This document shows, one piece after another, positions 50,773 through 60,591 of a stretch of 64,000 nucleotides of DNA. A program made the translations under genes and the position numbers. The stretch lies in NCBI GenBank assembly GCA_022447855.1, contig JAKUTX010000003.1, positions 1 through 64,000 on the forward strand, written 5' to 3'. The stretch is from UBA6927 sp022447855 (GTDB lineage Bacteria > Chloroflexota > Dehalococcoidia > Lucifugimonadales > UBA6927). A model generated the notes under the pieces. It searched no databases. It was given only the letters and a program-made list of their open reading frames with translations, and was not told where the DNA came from. How positions within the stretch are numbered: position 1 is the stretch's first letter; the number at the start of each line of letters is the position of its first letter.

Positions 50773-52362
50773 ATGACTCTTATACAATTATATGACACCA
50801 CGTTAAGAGATGGGGCACAATACGAAGGAATTTCTTTGTCGGTTGATGACAAAATTGCCATTACTCAAAGATTAGATCATCTTGGCGTAAATTTTATAGA
50901 AGGCGGTTGGCCAGGCTCAAATCCTAAAGATAAAGAATACTTTGAAATTGCCAAGACTCTAAAACTTAAAAACGCAGTCATCACAGCATTTGGAAGTACT
51001 AGACGTACAGGAGTCAAAGCTAGCGATGATTTGAACATAAAAGCTCTAGTTTCGGCAGAAACTTCGGTGATCACCCTCGTAGGTAAAAGTTCAGAACTTC
51101 AAGTTTTAGAAGTACTAGAAGTCTCTTTAGAAGAAAACTTGGCAATGATTTATGAGTCAATTTCATATTTAAAGAGCCTCGGAAAGAGGGTATTCTTTGA
51201 CGCAGAGCATTTTTTTGATGGATATAAATCGAACCATGAGTACAGCATGAAATGCTTGAAATCTGCTGAATCCGCTGGGGCTGAGGTATTAGTCCTTTGT
51301 GACACTAACGGCGGTACATTGCCAACCGAAATTACAAATATCATTCAATCTGTTTCTTCAGAAACAAATGTAAAATTAGGCATACATACTCACAATGATA
51401 CTGATTCAGCTGTAGCTGGCTCACTCGCGGCCATTGAAGCTGGGGTATTTCAAGTTCAAGGCACAATCAATGGTTATGGAGAAAGATGTGGAAACGCAAA
51501 TCTAATATCAATAATTGCAAACTTGAAATTGAAAATGGGTATTGATTGCATTACAGACGAACAAATGGAATTATTAACTGACGTTAGCCTTCAGATTGCT
51601 GAAATAGCAAATATGCGATCCATTCCATCCCAACCATATGTTGGATCAAGCGCATTTGCTCATAAAGGTGGAATTCACGCGGCGGCAGTGCAAAAAATTG
51701 AAGATAGCTATCAACATATCAAACCCAATATGGTAGGAAATGGAAAAAGGATTCTAGTATCTGAACTTTCTGGAAGAAGTAATGTCCTATATAAAGTAGG
51801 GGAACTAGGGATTGAAATTAAATTATCTAAGGATCAGGCTCGAAATTTAGTTAATGAGGTGAAAGAAAAAGAGAATACTGGTTTGCAATACGAAGGCGCA
51901 GAAGCTTCATTTGAAGTCCTAGTAAGAAAATCACAAAGTGATTATACGCGTCCATTTGAAGTGCAGGAATTTATGACTGTGGTTCAAAAACATACAAAAA
52001 CTAACAGTGATAACACTTCGATTGCAGGCGATTTATCATCTCAGGTGATGTTGAAGGTAAAAGTTGGAAACCAAATAATGCACACCGCATCTGATGGAAA
52101 TGGGCCTGTAAATGCAATAGATAATGCTCTTCGAAAAGCATTGCTTGAATTTTACCCCGAATTAGAACCATTACGACTTACCGACTACAAGGTCAGAGTG
52201 GTAGATGGTGCTGACGGAACCGGTGCCATAGTCCGAGTAATTATAGAGTCCACTGACGGTTCCACTATTTGGAGCACTGTGGGGGCATCTTCAAATATTA
52301 TTACTGCAAGTTTAATGGCATTGACTGATAGCATGGAATACTGGCTAGCAAGAAATAGCTAG
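50773..52362 (+). CDS. cimA: (R)-citramalate synthase
   Basis: Condenses pyruvate and acetyl-CoA to citramalate, opening the threonine-independent route to isoleucine. The HMGL-like barrel has LYDTTLRDGAQYEGI (residues 6-20), FIEGGWPGSNPKD, AEHFFDGYKSNHEY and LGIHTHNDTDSAVAGSLAAI; the C-terminal LeuA-type regulatory domain (from about residue 380) binds isoleucine in relatives. The FIEGGWPGSNPKD word distinguishes this long form from LeuA. Length 529 aa is typical of this CimA group. leuCDB are not nearby. Confidence 0.93.
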   Translation: MTLIQLYDTTLRDGAQYEGISLSVDDKIAITQRLDHLGVNFIEGGWPGSNPKDKEYFEIAKTLKLKNAVITAFGSTRRTGVKASDDLNIKALVSAETSVITLVGKSSELQVLEVLEVSLEENLAMIYESISYLKSLGKRVFFDAEHFFDGYKSNHEYSMKCLKSAESAGAEVLVLCDTNGGTLPTEITNIIQSVSSETNVKLGIHTHNDTDSAVAGSLAAIEAGVFQVQGTINGYGERCGNANLISIIANLKLKMGIDCITDEQMELLTDVSLQIAEIANMRSIPSQPYVGSSAFAHKGGIHAAAVQKIEDSYQHIKPNMVGNGKRILVSELSGRSNVLYKVGELGIEIKLSKDQARNLVNEVKEKENTGLQYEGAEASFEVLVRKSQSDYTRPFEVQEFMTVVQKHTKTNSDNTSIAGDLSSQVMLKVKVGNQIMHTASDGNGPVNAIDNALRKALLEFYPELEPLRLTDYKVRVVDGADGTGAIVRVIIESTDGSTIWSTVGASSNIITASLMALTDSMEYWLARNS

Positions 52363-52383
52363 AAAATTTTGTTAAACAAGAAT

Positions 52384-54585
52384 ATGAACCAAAAAATGCT
52401 CCAAGACCTGAATCATGAACAGGCTGATGCTGTCACTTCAATCAATGGTCCCGTTTTATTAATTGCAGGCCCTGGAAGTGGGAAAACTCGTGTAATAACT
52501 CACCGTATAGCCCACTTAGTTAAATCTCAAAAAGTTAACCCCTATCGCATTACAGCAATGACCTTTACTAACAAAGCTGCTCGAGAATTAAAAGACCGCC
52601 TTGCCACAATACTGGATAATACAATGCCAGAGATTGCTGCAGGAACTTTCCATTCTTTTTGTGCAAAATTCTTAAGAATAGAAGGACAAAGAATTAAGCT
52701 CAGCTCTGAGTTTGTAATCTACGATGACGGAGATCAGATTGAACAGACAAAAGTGGCAATGGAAGAACTGCAAATAGACCAAAAACAATTTCCGCCCAGA
52801 TCTATCCTTTCAAGTATTTCTAATGCCAAAAGTCAATTAATCCCAAGTTCAGAATATAAATCAAACGCTAATGATTATTTCCAAGAGGTTGTTGGAAGGG
52901 TATACGAAGAATACGAAAGATTCATGAGTTTGAATTCTGCTTTAGATTTTGATGACCTGCTAATCAAGACACATTTCATTCTAAGTGAGGATAAAGAAAT
53001 CTCTGAAAAATATTCTGAAAGATTTTTGCATGTAATGGTCGATGAGTTCCAAGACACGAATGTTGCTCAGTATGAAATCGCCAAATTATTGGTTGCCAAG
53101 CATCGGAATTTTTGCGCAGTAGGAGACCCTGACCAATCAATTTACTCATGGCGCAATGCAGACATACGGAACATACTTAGTTTTCAAACTGATTTCCCAG
53201 ATGCAAAAGTAATTCCTCTAGTACAAAATTATCGGTCCTCCTCAACAATTTTAGAGGCTGCTCAACACCTTATATCTGCAAATGATCAACGTGTAGAAAA
53301 AGACCTCTGGACATCAAATAAACCAGGTGAGCTTATAACAATAGAGGAAGCATTTACTGATATTGAAGAAGCTGAATCAGTCCTGAATCACATTAAATCA
53401 CTAACTACTACTCAACGTTATTCTAATTCAGACATCGCAATAATGTATCGAGTCAATTCTCAATCAAGACTATTAGAGGAATCATGCAGGCGTCATGGAG
53501 TGCCTTACCAATTAATTGGAGGACAAAAATTCTACCAAAGACAGGAAATAAAAGACCTCGTAAGCTATCTTAGAACAATTGCTAACCCCTATGACGATAT
53601 TTCATTGATGAGGATTATCAATACTCCTCCAAGGGGGATTGGGAAAAAAACATTCGATGATATATCACTGGTTGCAAGAGATGAACAATTACCACTATTT
53701 TTCGCGATAGGAAAAATGTTAGAACTTCAAAAATCAAATGGAATCGAATTAAATCCTCGTTCTATCAAGGCACTATCCAATTTCTACGATACAATCAGTA
53801 AACTTTCCGAGATATTAAATTCTGATACTCACCAATCTCTAGGAGATTTGATTAATAGTATCCTAGACCTGACAAATTACAGACAAATCCTTCAATCAAG
53901 TAAGGATATTCGTGATAAGGAACGTCTCGAAAATCTTGACGAATTCTTAAATAGTGCATCTGATTATCAAGGAAATTCATTGCGGGAGTCTTTATCCGAA
54001 TTTTTAGAAACAATAAGTCTTATCAGTGACATTGATAAAATGGAAGATGAATCATCTGCAATTACTCTCATCACACTGCACCAATCAAAAGGTCTAGAAT
54101 TTCCTGTTGTCTTCATCATTGGTATGGAAGAGGGACTTCTACCTCATATTCGTTCTATGGAAGATCCTGACCAAATAGAAGAAGAAAGACGTCTAGCATA
54201 TGTAGGATTCACTCGTGCAAAAGAAAAGCTTTTTCTAATGCGCGCATTTAGACGGGGCTACAAAGGTTTAGGGCTTCCAACTCTGCCTTCACGATTCTTG
54301 AATGACCTGCCCACAAAACTAATTCATACTCCAAAAAATCTTCCTAAATATTTTAACAAACAGAAAACCAACAATTTAACTAAAAATAAAGCTATATCTT
54401 CTGAAGTGAAAGCTTCTGGATCAGGGTTTATGACTGGAGACAAAGTGAATCATCCGGAATTTGGAGCTGGAATTGTAATGAATTGCAAACAAATCAGATC
54501 CGATTTTGAAATCACTGTTGCTTTCAAAGAAGGAGCGGGCATCAAACGATTAATAGCAAGCGCCGCAAACCTAAAAAAGATCTAA
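52384..54585 (+). CDS. pcrA: UvrD/PcrA superfamily 1 DNA helicase
   Basis: A 3'-5' DNA helicase for nucleotide excision repair and clearing of RNA polymerase and recombination intermediates. SF1 motifs are in order: Q motif NHEQADAV, Walker A GPGSGKT, motif Ia FTNKAARELKDR, motif II VDEFQDTN, motif III GDPDQSIYSWRNAD, motif IV LVQNYRS, motif V LHQSKGLEFPVVFI and motif VI VGFTRAKEKL. The C-terminal tail SGFMTGDKVNHPEFGAGIV is the Tudor-like, polymerase-binding end of PcrA/UvrD. 733 aa from the ATG at 52384; TTG 52369 is an alternative. No convincing ribosome site; probably coupled to cimA 21 nt upstream. Confidence 0.95.
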   Translation: MNQKMLQDLNHEQADAVTSINGPVLLIAGPGSGKTRVITHRIAHLVKSQKVNPYRITAMTFTNKAARELKDRLATILDNTMPEIAAGTFHSFCAKFLRIEGQRIKLSSEFVIYDDGDQIEQTKVAMEELQIDQKQFPPRSILSSISNAKSQLIPSSEYKSNANDYFQEVVGRVYEEYERFMSLNSALDFDDLLIKTHFILSEDKEISEKYSERFLHVMVDEFQDTNVAQYEIAKLLVAKHRNFCAVGDPDQSIYSWRNADIRNILSFQTDFPDAKVIPLVQNYRSSSTILEAAQHLISANDQRVEKDLWTSNKPGELITIEEAFTDIEEAESVLNHIKSLTTTQRYSNSDIAIMYRVNSQSRLLEESCRRHGVPYQLIGGQKFYQRQEIKDLVSYLRTIANPYDDISLMRIINTPPRGIGKKTFDDISLVARDEQLPLFFAIGKMLELQKSNGIELNPRSIKALSNFYDTISKLSEILNSDTHQSLGDLINSILDLTNYRQILQSSKDIRDKERLENLDEFLNSASDYQGNSLRESLSEFLETISLISDIDKMEDESSAITLITLHQSKGLEFPVVFIIGMEEGLLPHIRSMEDPDQIEEERRLAYVGFTRAKEKLFLMRAFRRGYKGLGLPTLPSRFLNDLPTKLIHTPKNLPKYFNKQKTNNLTKNKAISSEVKASGSGFMTGDKVNHPEFGAGIVMNCKQIRSDFEITVAFKEGAGIKRLIASAANLKKI

Positions 54586-54610
54586 TTTAAATTTATATAT
54601 AGGTGAAAAC

Positions 54611-55090
54611 ATGAGCGAAAAATCTTACATTACAAAGGAAATGAATGATCATATTGGTCTCGAAACAACCCTAGGATCTGTTGAAATAGAAAAAGGCGCC
54701 ATAATTAAGTTTGCTCAAGCGATTGGCGACGAAAACCCTCTTTTTCAAGAGGAATCAATCGCTAAAGAATCTTACACCAATGGGATTATAGCTCCTCCAA
54801 CATTCCTTAGATCAGTTGATGCGGCATGCGCTCTAACAAATACTGAATCCAAAGTCGATATTATTCCAGAATATTTCAATGCAAGAGTCGATGGAGGAAG
54901 TGAATGGGAGTACTTTGGCAATATAAGACCTGGGGATACAATAACTGTTAGTAAGATGATTCAAAATTTATTTGAACGCTCGGGTAGGATGGGAGAAATG
55001 TTATTTGTAGTATCACTAATAAAATATGTTAATCAACTGGATGAACTAATAGCCACTCAAACTACTACTGGTATCTGCTATCGAGCATAA
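54611..55090 (+). CDS. MaoC-like hydratase subunit with FAS1-like dehydratase domain
   Basis: A 159-aa hotdog protein of the FAS1-like dehydratase group (N-terminal half of MaoC-type hydratases). IKFAQAIGDENPLFQEE is the degenerate hydratase-2 motif, lacking the catalytic His, and GIIAPPTFLRSVDAAC is the family's following block. Such chains pair with a second MaoC chain that holds the active site, and that gene is next (55105). Together they would hydrate or dehydrate an enoyl- or hydroxyacyl-CoA. AGGTG precedes the ATG. Confidence 0.83.
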   Translation: MSEKSYITKEMNDHIGLETTLGSVEIEKGAIIKFAQAIGDENPLFQEESIAKESYTNGIIAPPTFLRSVDAACALTNTESKVDIIPEYFNARVDGGSEWEYFGNIRPGDTITVSKMIQNLFERSGRMGEMLFVVSLIKYVNQLDELIATQTTTGICYRA

Positions 55091-55104
55091 TATAAGGAGA
55101 AAAT

Positions 55105-55539
55105 ATGAAAAATCCACTGTTCTATGATGACCTAGAAGTAGGAATGCAATTGCCTGTTTTACGCAAAGACCCAACTACACAACAGCTTGTAAAATATGCA
55201 GGAGCCTCTGGAGATTATTATCAAATTCACTATGACATTAATTTCGCAAAAGCGAATGGGCTACCAGGGGTAATACTTCACGGCGCCCTCAAGAACGCTT
55301 TCTTAGGAGAACTTATTACCAACTGCATTGGAGACAAAGGAATGCTCAAAAAACTGAGTTGCCAATATAGAGGCATGGACGAACCCGGAACTCCTATTTT
55401 CTGTAAAGGTGAAGTGACAAAAAAACATCAACTAAACAATGAAAATTTAATCGAATGTGACATATGGATGGAAAATGCTGATGGCGAAAAAACTACACCA
55501 GGAACTGCAATCTTTTCTCTTCCAAAGCGTTCGGACTAG
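55105..55539 (+). CDS. MaoC-like hydratase catalytic subunit
   Basis: A 144-aa hotdog hydratase carrying the full hydratase-2 motif with Asp37 and His42 (YAGASGDYYQIHYD) and PGVILHGALKNAFLG. Expected to act as a heterodimer with the preceding gene on 3-hydroxyacyl-CoA or enoyl-CoA. AAGGAG lies 7 nt before the ATG. The last four bases overlap the convergent korB stop. Pathway unknown: fatty acid, or degradation of branched or aromatic acids. Confidence 0.86.
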   Translation: MKNPLFYDDLEVGMQLPVLRKDPTTQQLVKYAGASGDYYQIHYDINFAKANGLPGVILHGALKNAFLGELITNCIGDKGMLKKLSCQYRGMDEPGTPIFCKGEVTKKHQLNNENLIECDIWMENADGEKTTPGTAIFSLPKRSD

Positions 55540-56402
55540 AGGGAATATGAATCGATCATTTTTTGTACATTCGAAGGCTTATCACTATTGCTAAGACTTG
55601 ATAAGTGCTCATCAAATGAAGACCTAGACTCATCCTGAAAGATTAGACCAACTGGAATTCCTCCTTCGCTGACCAAATCTTTTGCAGACTGATAATTGTT
55701 AGGATCATGAGATTCGGGAATATCCCAAGCAGTACCTTTAATACCCTTCTTCACACTACCTTTTAATTCTTCATACGTATTGTTATAGGTAGTGCATGGA
55801 GATTGAACATGCACAATAGAAAACCCCTTGTGGTCAACTCCCTGTCTAATCATAGATGCTAATGGTCTAACATTTGAAGAGACCTGAGAACCTATAAAAG
55901 ATACTCCGAATGTCAGATAAGATTCTAGGGGGTTTGTCGATATTTCTGCTTTACCGCGCGGTGTAGAACTCGTTACGGTACCAATTTTTGTTGTAGGAGA
56001 ACTCTGACCTTTAGTTAAACCATAAACTCCATTATCCATAATTACAGCTGTAATATCCAGATTGCGTGCAGCCTGCGGAGCTACATGTTCTGCACCAATA
56101 CTCAGAAAATCACCATCCCCTGCAACCACAATAACGTTAAGATCAGGCCTACTCATCTTGATTCCCATTGCAATCGGTAGAGTCCTTCCATGAATGCCAT
56201 GAATACCAAAGGGCTGTTCTCCTTCAATCAAATGCACCATATTGCCAGAACATCCTATCCCTGCAACAACAACTGTATTATGCATAGGCTTCTCAGTATC
56301 AATTGCATATTGTTTCAAACAAGCCTCTAAAGCTCTGCGAACACCAAAATCGCCACATCCTGGACACCATTTAAAATCATATTCTGGATTTTTTTCACTC
56401 AT
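55536..56402 (-). CDS. korB: 2-oxoacid:ferredoxin oxidoreductase beta subunit
   Basis: The TPP-binding subunit, 288 aa. KWCPGCGDFG carries Cys13 and Cys16 of the [4Fe-4S] cluster, with another Cys in VVAGIGCSGNM; GDGDFLSIGAEH and DNGVYGLTKGQSSPTT bind TPP and Mg. It decarboxylates a 2-oxoacid (2-oxoglutarate or pyruvate) with CoA and reduces ferredoxin. The start overlaps the alpha-subunit stop (ATGA). 2-oxoglutarate is the common substrate of this two-subunit form, but pyruvate is not excluded. Confidence 0.93.
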   Translation of the reverse strand: MSEKNPEYDFKWCPGCGDFGVRRALEACLKQYAIDTEKPMHNTVVVAGIGCSGNMVHLIEGEQPFGIHGIHGRTLPIAMGIKMSRPDLNVIVVAGDGDFLSIGAEHVAPQAARNLDITAVIMDNGVYGLTKGQSSPTTKIGTVTSSTPRGKAEISTNPLESYLTFGVSFIGSQVSSNVRPLASMIRQGVDHKGFSIVHVQSPCTTYNNTYEELKGSVKKGIKGTAWDIPESHDPNNYQSAKDLVSEGGIPVGLIFQDESRSSFDEHLSSLSNSDKPSNVQKMIDSYSL

Positions 56403-58117
56403 GCGTTAATTGTCTCATTTCTATATGTTGCAATTTCATTCTTGACAGATTCTACCAAATCTCTAACTTTAAAAGGCAACCCAGTAAATTGAGTTATCGC
56501 CTTAGCATTAATCCCATGAGTTCTTAATATCATAGAAAATTGACCTTGATAATTAAGTTCGGGAACCAAAATTAAATCTGCCTTTTTCAATTGGTCAATC
56601 AATTCAGGATTCAAAGGATTCACGTACATAGTATATAACCAACCGACTCCTTCGACAGTATCAACAATTTCTTGAAATGCCTCATAAGCAGGTCCTTTAC
56701 TACCTCCCCACGGCATTATTACAACTGATGCATCAGGATTAATAGACTCAAACTTTTCATTCTCCAAAAGCTTTAATTTGTTGAACCGTCGAGTAGTCAT
56801 TTGAATATGTCTCTCAGGTAGGTGAGTAGTATCACCAATACCATCATGTTCACTACCATTTGCAACATATGCCCCCGCCCCTCCTGGAATAGGCATGGGG
56901 GAAACATCCAGGCTGTCGTAACGTTGGTACCCATTATCACCCTGATAAACTAACCGGTTTTCAATGTTTAAATCTTCAACATTTGGTTTTGGTATATTTT
57001 GTTGCCTTTCTGACAAGGCCATTTCGCTAAGGATAATAACAGGACCCTGATAACGCTCAGCCCAATTAAGTCCATTGACTCCAGCATGAAAACATTCTTC
57101 CACAGATCCGGGTGCAATCACAGGCAATTGAACATCCCCATGCCCCGGGAAAATAGCAGTCATCAAATCTGATTGCTCTGTTTTAGTAGGTAAACCTGTA
57201 GATGGGCCACCCCTTTGAACGTCTACAATCACACATGGAATCTCAGACATCCAAGCCAAGCCAATACCTTCATGCATTAAATCAAAACCCGGACCCGCGG
57301 TAGCAGTCATTGATTTTTTACCTGAATATCCTGCTCCCACAATAGAAGTAATTGATTCAATTTCCGAGGTGGCTTGGTAAACATATTTCCCCGGACCCTT
57401 TAGATTCATAGTCATCCATACAAGAATAGATGTAGCAGGAGATATTGGATAACCAACATAAGTATCTAAACCAGACGCAACTGCTCCTAAGCCTAAAGCC
57501 ACATTGCCGTTAACAATAATTTGCTCAGAATCAGGAGGAGAGGGATCCTCAAGTTTTTCTAAACTGAATCCACTTTTCTCAGCCTCATTTCTCCCCAACC
57601 CAAGTGCCTCAATATTGGATTGAATTATTTGATCGTCATTAGGCCTACCACGAGTAAATCGTTTCGTGACAAACTCTTCCAGAATTGATTGAGGCATATT
57701 CACTAAAAATGCCAAAGCCCCAATTACTACCATATTAGCGGCACGACTGTTACCAGTGGATTTGGCCAATTCATCAAAAGGGATACCAAAACTCTTTGAA
57801 TCACCTTCTAAATCAAATTCTCCAGTATTGTAAATTATCACACCATCTTCAGACACTTCTGATTTATGATTCTGATAGGCCTCTTCGTTAAAAGCAACCA
57901 GTACATGTAACTCATCTCCGTAACTCAAAACAGGTTTGGTAGAGACTCTTGTTTGAGTCCAAGTGGGGCCTCCCATAATCTGAGAAGGAAATGTCGCAAA
58001 GGTCTGTACATGATATCCCACTTGACCGCAAGCTTGAGCGAGTCCTTCAGCAGATGTAACTACGCCTTGTCCCCCCTCTCCAGCGAATCTGCCCACGCAA
58101 TCACTTTTGCTCAACAA
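56399..58117 (-). CDS. korA: 2-oxoacid:ferredoxin oxidoreductase alpha subunit (fused gamma-alpha)
   Basis: A 572-aa subunit with the gamma domain at the N terminus (GRFAGEGGQGVVTSAEGLAQ, residues 10-29) fused to the alpha domain (about 200-560). DTYVGYPISPATSILVWM is the YPITP-type signature. This two-subunit gamma-alpha plus beta layout is typical of KorAB in actinobacteria, Chloroflexota and related groups and needs no separate delta ferredoxin chain. It starts at one of two consecutive TTG codons (58117 or 58114), with GGAGG upstream. Confidence 0.93.
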   Translation of the reverse strand: MLSKSDCVGRFAGEGGQGVVTSAEGLAQACGQVGYHVQTFATFPSQIMGGPTWTQTRVSTKPVLSYGDELHVLVAFNEEAYQNHKSEVSEDGVIIYNTGEFDLEGDSKSFGIPFDELAKSTGNSRAANMVVIGALAFLVNMPQSILEEFVTKRFTRGRPNDDQIIQSNIEALGLGRNEAEKSGFSLEKLEDPSPPDSEQIIVNGNVALGLGAVASGLDTYVGYPISPATSILVWMTMNLKGPGKYVYQATSEIESITSIVGAGYSGKKSMTATAGPGFDLMHEGIGLAWMSEIPCVIVDVQRGGPSTGLPTKTEQSDLMTAIFPGHGDVQLPVIAPGSVEECFHAGVNGLNWAERYQGPVIILSEMALSERQQNIPKPNVEDLNIENRLVYQGDNGYQRYDSLDVSPMPIPGGAGAYVANGSEHDGIGDTTHLPERHIQMTTRRFNKLKLLENEKFESINPDASVVIMPWGGSKGPAYEAFQEIVDTVEGVGWLYTMYVNPLNPELIDQLKKADLILVPELNYQGQFSMILRTHGINAKAITQFTGLPFKVRDLVESVKNEIATYRNETINA

Positions 58118-58261
58118 CTGCCTCCAGAATAAATGAAACCATTATAATTTCGAATGAAAAATCTTAGGTTACTTCTTTTTAATCGATTTCAGTAATAATA
58201 TCAAAGCCAATTTTCACGTGTCAATTTTCTGAAAATTATTTAGAGTAATTAAAAAGAATAA

Positions 58262-58936
58262 TCATTCATCCAAAATATAATTAAAGGCAGATGGACACAA
58301 AGCCAAAAACATTAAATCAAAAGCAACTATCATGCCTATCCATTTAACAAAATCCTCTGATGCTGTCCCACTTAAAAACATTTCGGTCAAAGTTACCGCA
58401 GCAATGATTATTGGAATTACAGCGGGAAGAAAAATTAGCGGCAACATCAACTCCCTTAAACGTGTGTTAATAGCCATAACTGATGCTAACGTTCCCAAGC
58501 AAGCCAAGCCAAGTGATGTAAGGACAAAAACAGGTATTAATAATAAATCAAACAAATCAACATTGAATAAAATTACAAAAATCGGGAAAAGAAATAACTC
58601 CACAACTAATAAAAAAACAAAACACCCCAACATCTTCCCGAAAAAAATGGCATCCCGGCTAATCGGTGCACTCAAAAGTCCAAAAATTCCCCCATTTTCA
58701 TATTCTATTATGAACGCACGATTCATTCCCAATACACAGGCAAACGAAATTGAAATCCAAAAAACTCCCGATGCTACAGATGTAATTATTGAAGACTTTG
58801 GATCTATAGCAATACCAAATACTACTATTGTCAATAATGCGAAAACCATTACCGAAATTAAGAAATCTTTGTTACGAATTTCTAAAAGAACATCTTTCCA
58901 CACGAGTGCGAAAATTACAGCAAAATATTTACTCAT
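58262..58936 (-). CDS. ccmB: Heme exporter subunit B (cytochrome c maturation)
   Basis: An integral membrane protein of 224 aa with six predicted membrane segments: the DFLISVMVFALLTIVVFGIA region, the VFWISISFACVLGM region, the CFVFLLVVELFLFPIFVILF region, LLIPVFVLTSLGL, PLIFLPAVIPIIIAAVT and VAFDLMFLALCPSAF. The cytoplasmic words KDVLLEIRNKD and NRAFIIEYENGGIFGLLSAP are characteristic of CcmB. With CcmA it forms the ABC part of cytochrome c maturation. It starts right after the ccmA stop. ccmC, E, F, G and H are not in the window. Confidence 0.92.
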   Translation of the reverse strand: MSKYFAVIFALVWKDVLLEIRNKDFLISVMVFALLTIVVFGIAIDPKSSIITSVASGVFWISISFACVLGMNRAFIIEYENGGIFGLLSAPISRDAIFFGKMLGCFVFLLVVELFLFPIFVILFNVDLFDLLLIPVFVLTSLGLACLGTLASVMAINTRLRELMLPLIFLPAVIPIIIAAVTLTEMFLSGTASEDFVKWIGMIVAFDLMFLALCPSAFNYILDE

Positions 58937-59671
58937 TCAACGCACCTGATTAAGGAAATCTGAATAGATTTCTTTGAATCTTTCTAAAGACATCGAATCC
59001 GTAGAATTAATTCCTACTAAACGACCTTTTGAAAGGAACATTATTTTGTCAGAAATAGTATATGCAAAATCTAAGTTATGAGTCGCAATTAAAGAAGTAC
59101 CAAATTCTTCATCACGAATACCATAGATTATTTTTTTTAGTCTAATCACACCCTCAGAGTCAAGCCCTGTTTCAGGTTCATCCATTAATAAAATTTCTGG
59201 GTTATGCAAAATTGATCTAGCTATGGAAAATCTTTTCTTTTGGCCATGAGACATCTTAGAAATTTGGATATTTTTGATACCCTCAATTCCCATCATATCA
59301 ACTACTTCATTTATTCTATCCTTGAATGTGGAAATATTATAAATCCGGGCATAAAATTGCAGATTTTCAAATGCCGTCATTCCGTTATACATCATGCTAT
59401 CGTGCATCAAAAACCCAATTTTACTCCGAACACTTTGCCCCAATTTCTCGAGCTGGATCCCATTATATTTCACATCACCCGAATCTTTTTTTATTACGCC
59501 TGCCAATAATTTAAGTAACGTAGTCTTGCCTGCGCCATTATCACCTAATATTGAAACAATTTCGCCAGGATTAAGTTCAAAATTGACACAATCCAACGCC
59601 AAATTTTTTGAATAACTCTTCGACAAACTATCAATCTCTAGCAATGTATTAATTCTTGAAATACCAACCAA
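58937..59671 (-). CDS. ccmA: Heme exporter ATPase (cytochrome c maturation)
   Basis: A 244-aa ABC ATPase. Walker A is LGDNGAGKTT, the signature MSHGQKKRFSIARSI and Walker B ILLMDEPETGLD. Pairing with ccmB immediately downstream identifies it as CcmA rather than a generic ATPase. It starts at TTG (59671) with GAGGAAA upstream. It is divergent from the FAH gene. Confidence 0.9.
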   Translation of the reverse strand: MVGISRINTLLEIDSLSKSYSKNLALDCVNFELNPGEIVSILGDNGAGKTTLLKLLAGVIKKDSGDVKYNGIQLEKLGQSVRSKIGFLMHDSMMYNGMTAFENLQFYARIYNISTFKDRINEVVDMMGIEGIKNIQISKMSHGQKKRFSIARSILHNPEILLMDEPETGLDSEGVIRLKKIIYGIRDEEFGTSLIATHNLDFAYTISDKIMFLSKGRLVGINSTDSMSLERFKEIYSDFLNQVR

Positions 59672-59716
59672 AATTTCCTCACAAAATTTTCTCGTGCCCT
59701 TTTAACCCATTCATAC

Positions 59717-59735
59717 TACAATATAGCTTATTGTA
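59717..59735. promoter_or_regulatory. Palindromic operator-like site
   Basis: TACAATA, TAGCT, TATTGTA: perfect 7-bp inverted arms around 5 bp. It lies in the 114-bp gap between divergent ccmA and the FAH gene and has the size of a dimeric regulator site. No known regulator consensus assigned. Confidence 0.35.
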
Positions 59736-59785
59736 AAAACATTTAAACAAACTTACCAAATGAAAAAATTTACCAGGAGATGAAT

Positions 59786-60556
59786 ATGACACTTTTTGCG
59801 AGATACAGCTTCCATGGCGAAATTAATTACGGAATCTTGGAGGGTAGTGAAATTCAAACCATTTCTTCTGCCCCTTACAATGAATACAAACTTACTGGAG
59901 AAAAGAAAAAATTAAATGAAGTAAAACTTTTGACACCTACAAAGCCAAGTAAAGTAGTAGCTATTGGACTAAATTACAAAAGTCATCTAGGTTCAAAAAC
60001 CCCTCCTTCTGTTCCAGAACCTTTCCTGAAAATCCCTACATCTATTATTGCGACTGAGGACAATATTGTTATACCAAAAGTTGCGCTCGATGAAAATGTA
60101 ACAGTTCAACCAGAAGCTGAAATGGCTGTAGTTATTGGAAAAACATGTAAAAAAGCTTCTCAAGCCAATGCTACTGATTACATATTAGGATATACATGTG
60201 GAAACGATGTAAGTGCCCGTGACTGGCAAAGTAATGACCTCCAATGGTGGAGAGCAAAATCATCTGATACTTTCACACCACTAGGACCCGTAATCAATAC
60301 CGAATTAGAACACAACAATATGCGTTTAATCGGCCGTGTGAATGGAAAAGTTACTCAAGATCAAGTAACTTCTGACCTTTTGCATGATGTCCCCAAAATT
60401 ATTGAGTTTGTTAGTTCGGTAATGACCCTACTACCCGGAGATGTAATAATGACTGGAACACCTGGAACTCCTCCAAACATACATCCTGGAGATGAAACCG
60501 AAGTCGAAATCGAAGGAATCGGGATCTTGAGAAATTCTGTAATAGCAGGAGAATAA
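59786..60556 (+). CDS. Fumarylacetoacetate hydrolase family protein
   Basis: A 256-aa FAH-fold enzyme. Typical words: VVAIGLNYKSH (residues 57-67), the metal-ligand region VQPEAEMAVVIGK, YTCGNDVSARDWQ, and MTGTPGTPP near the end. Family members hydrolyse C-C bonds, hydrate 2-hydroxypentadienoates, or decarboxylate oxaloacetate, often in aromatic breakdown. I use the ATG at 59786, because CAGGAG abuts the ATG six nt earlier. The gene is monocistronic; substrate unknown. Confidence 0.88.
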   Translation: MTLFARYSFHGEINYGILEGSEIQTISSAPYNEYKLTGEKKKLNEVKLLTPTKPSKVVAIGLNYKSHLGSKTPPSVPEPFLKIPTSIIATEDNIVIPKVALDENVTVQPEAEMAVVIGKTCKKASQANATDYILGYTCGNDVSARDWQSNDLQWWRAKSSDTFTPLGPVINTELEHNNMRLIGRVNGKVTQDQVTSDLLHDVPKIIEFVSSVMTLLPGDVIMTGTPGTPPNIHPGDETEVEIEGIGILRNSVIAGE

Positions 60557-60591
60557 TTTCAAGAAAGCTTGATGAAAAACCAAACTGAATC

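Noticed and set aside
58332..58949. Open frame of 205 codons on the plus strand opposite ccmB
   Set aside because: Lys/Thr/Ile-rich low-complexity product, no ribosome site, and the opposite strand encodes a clear CcmB with membrane segments.
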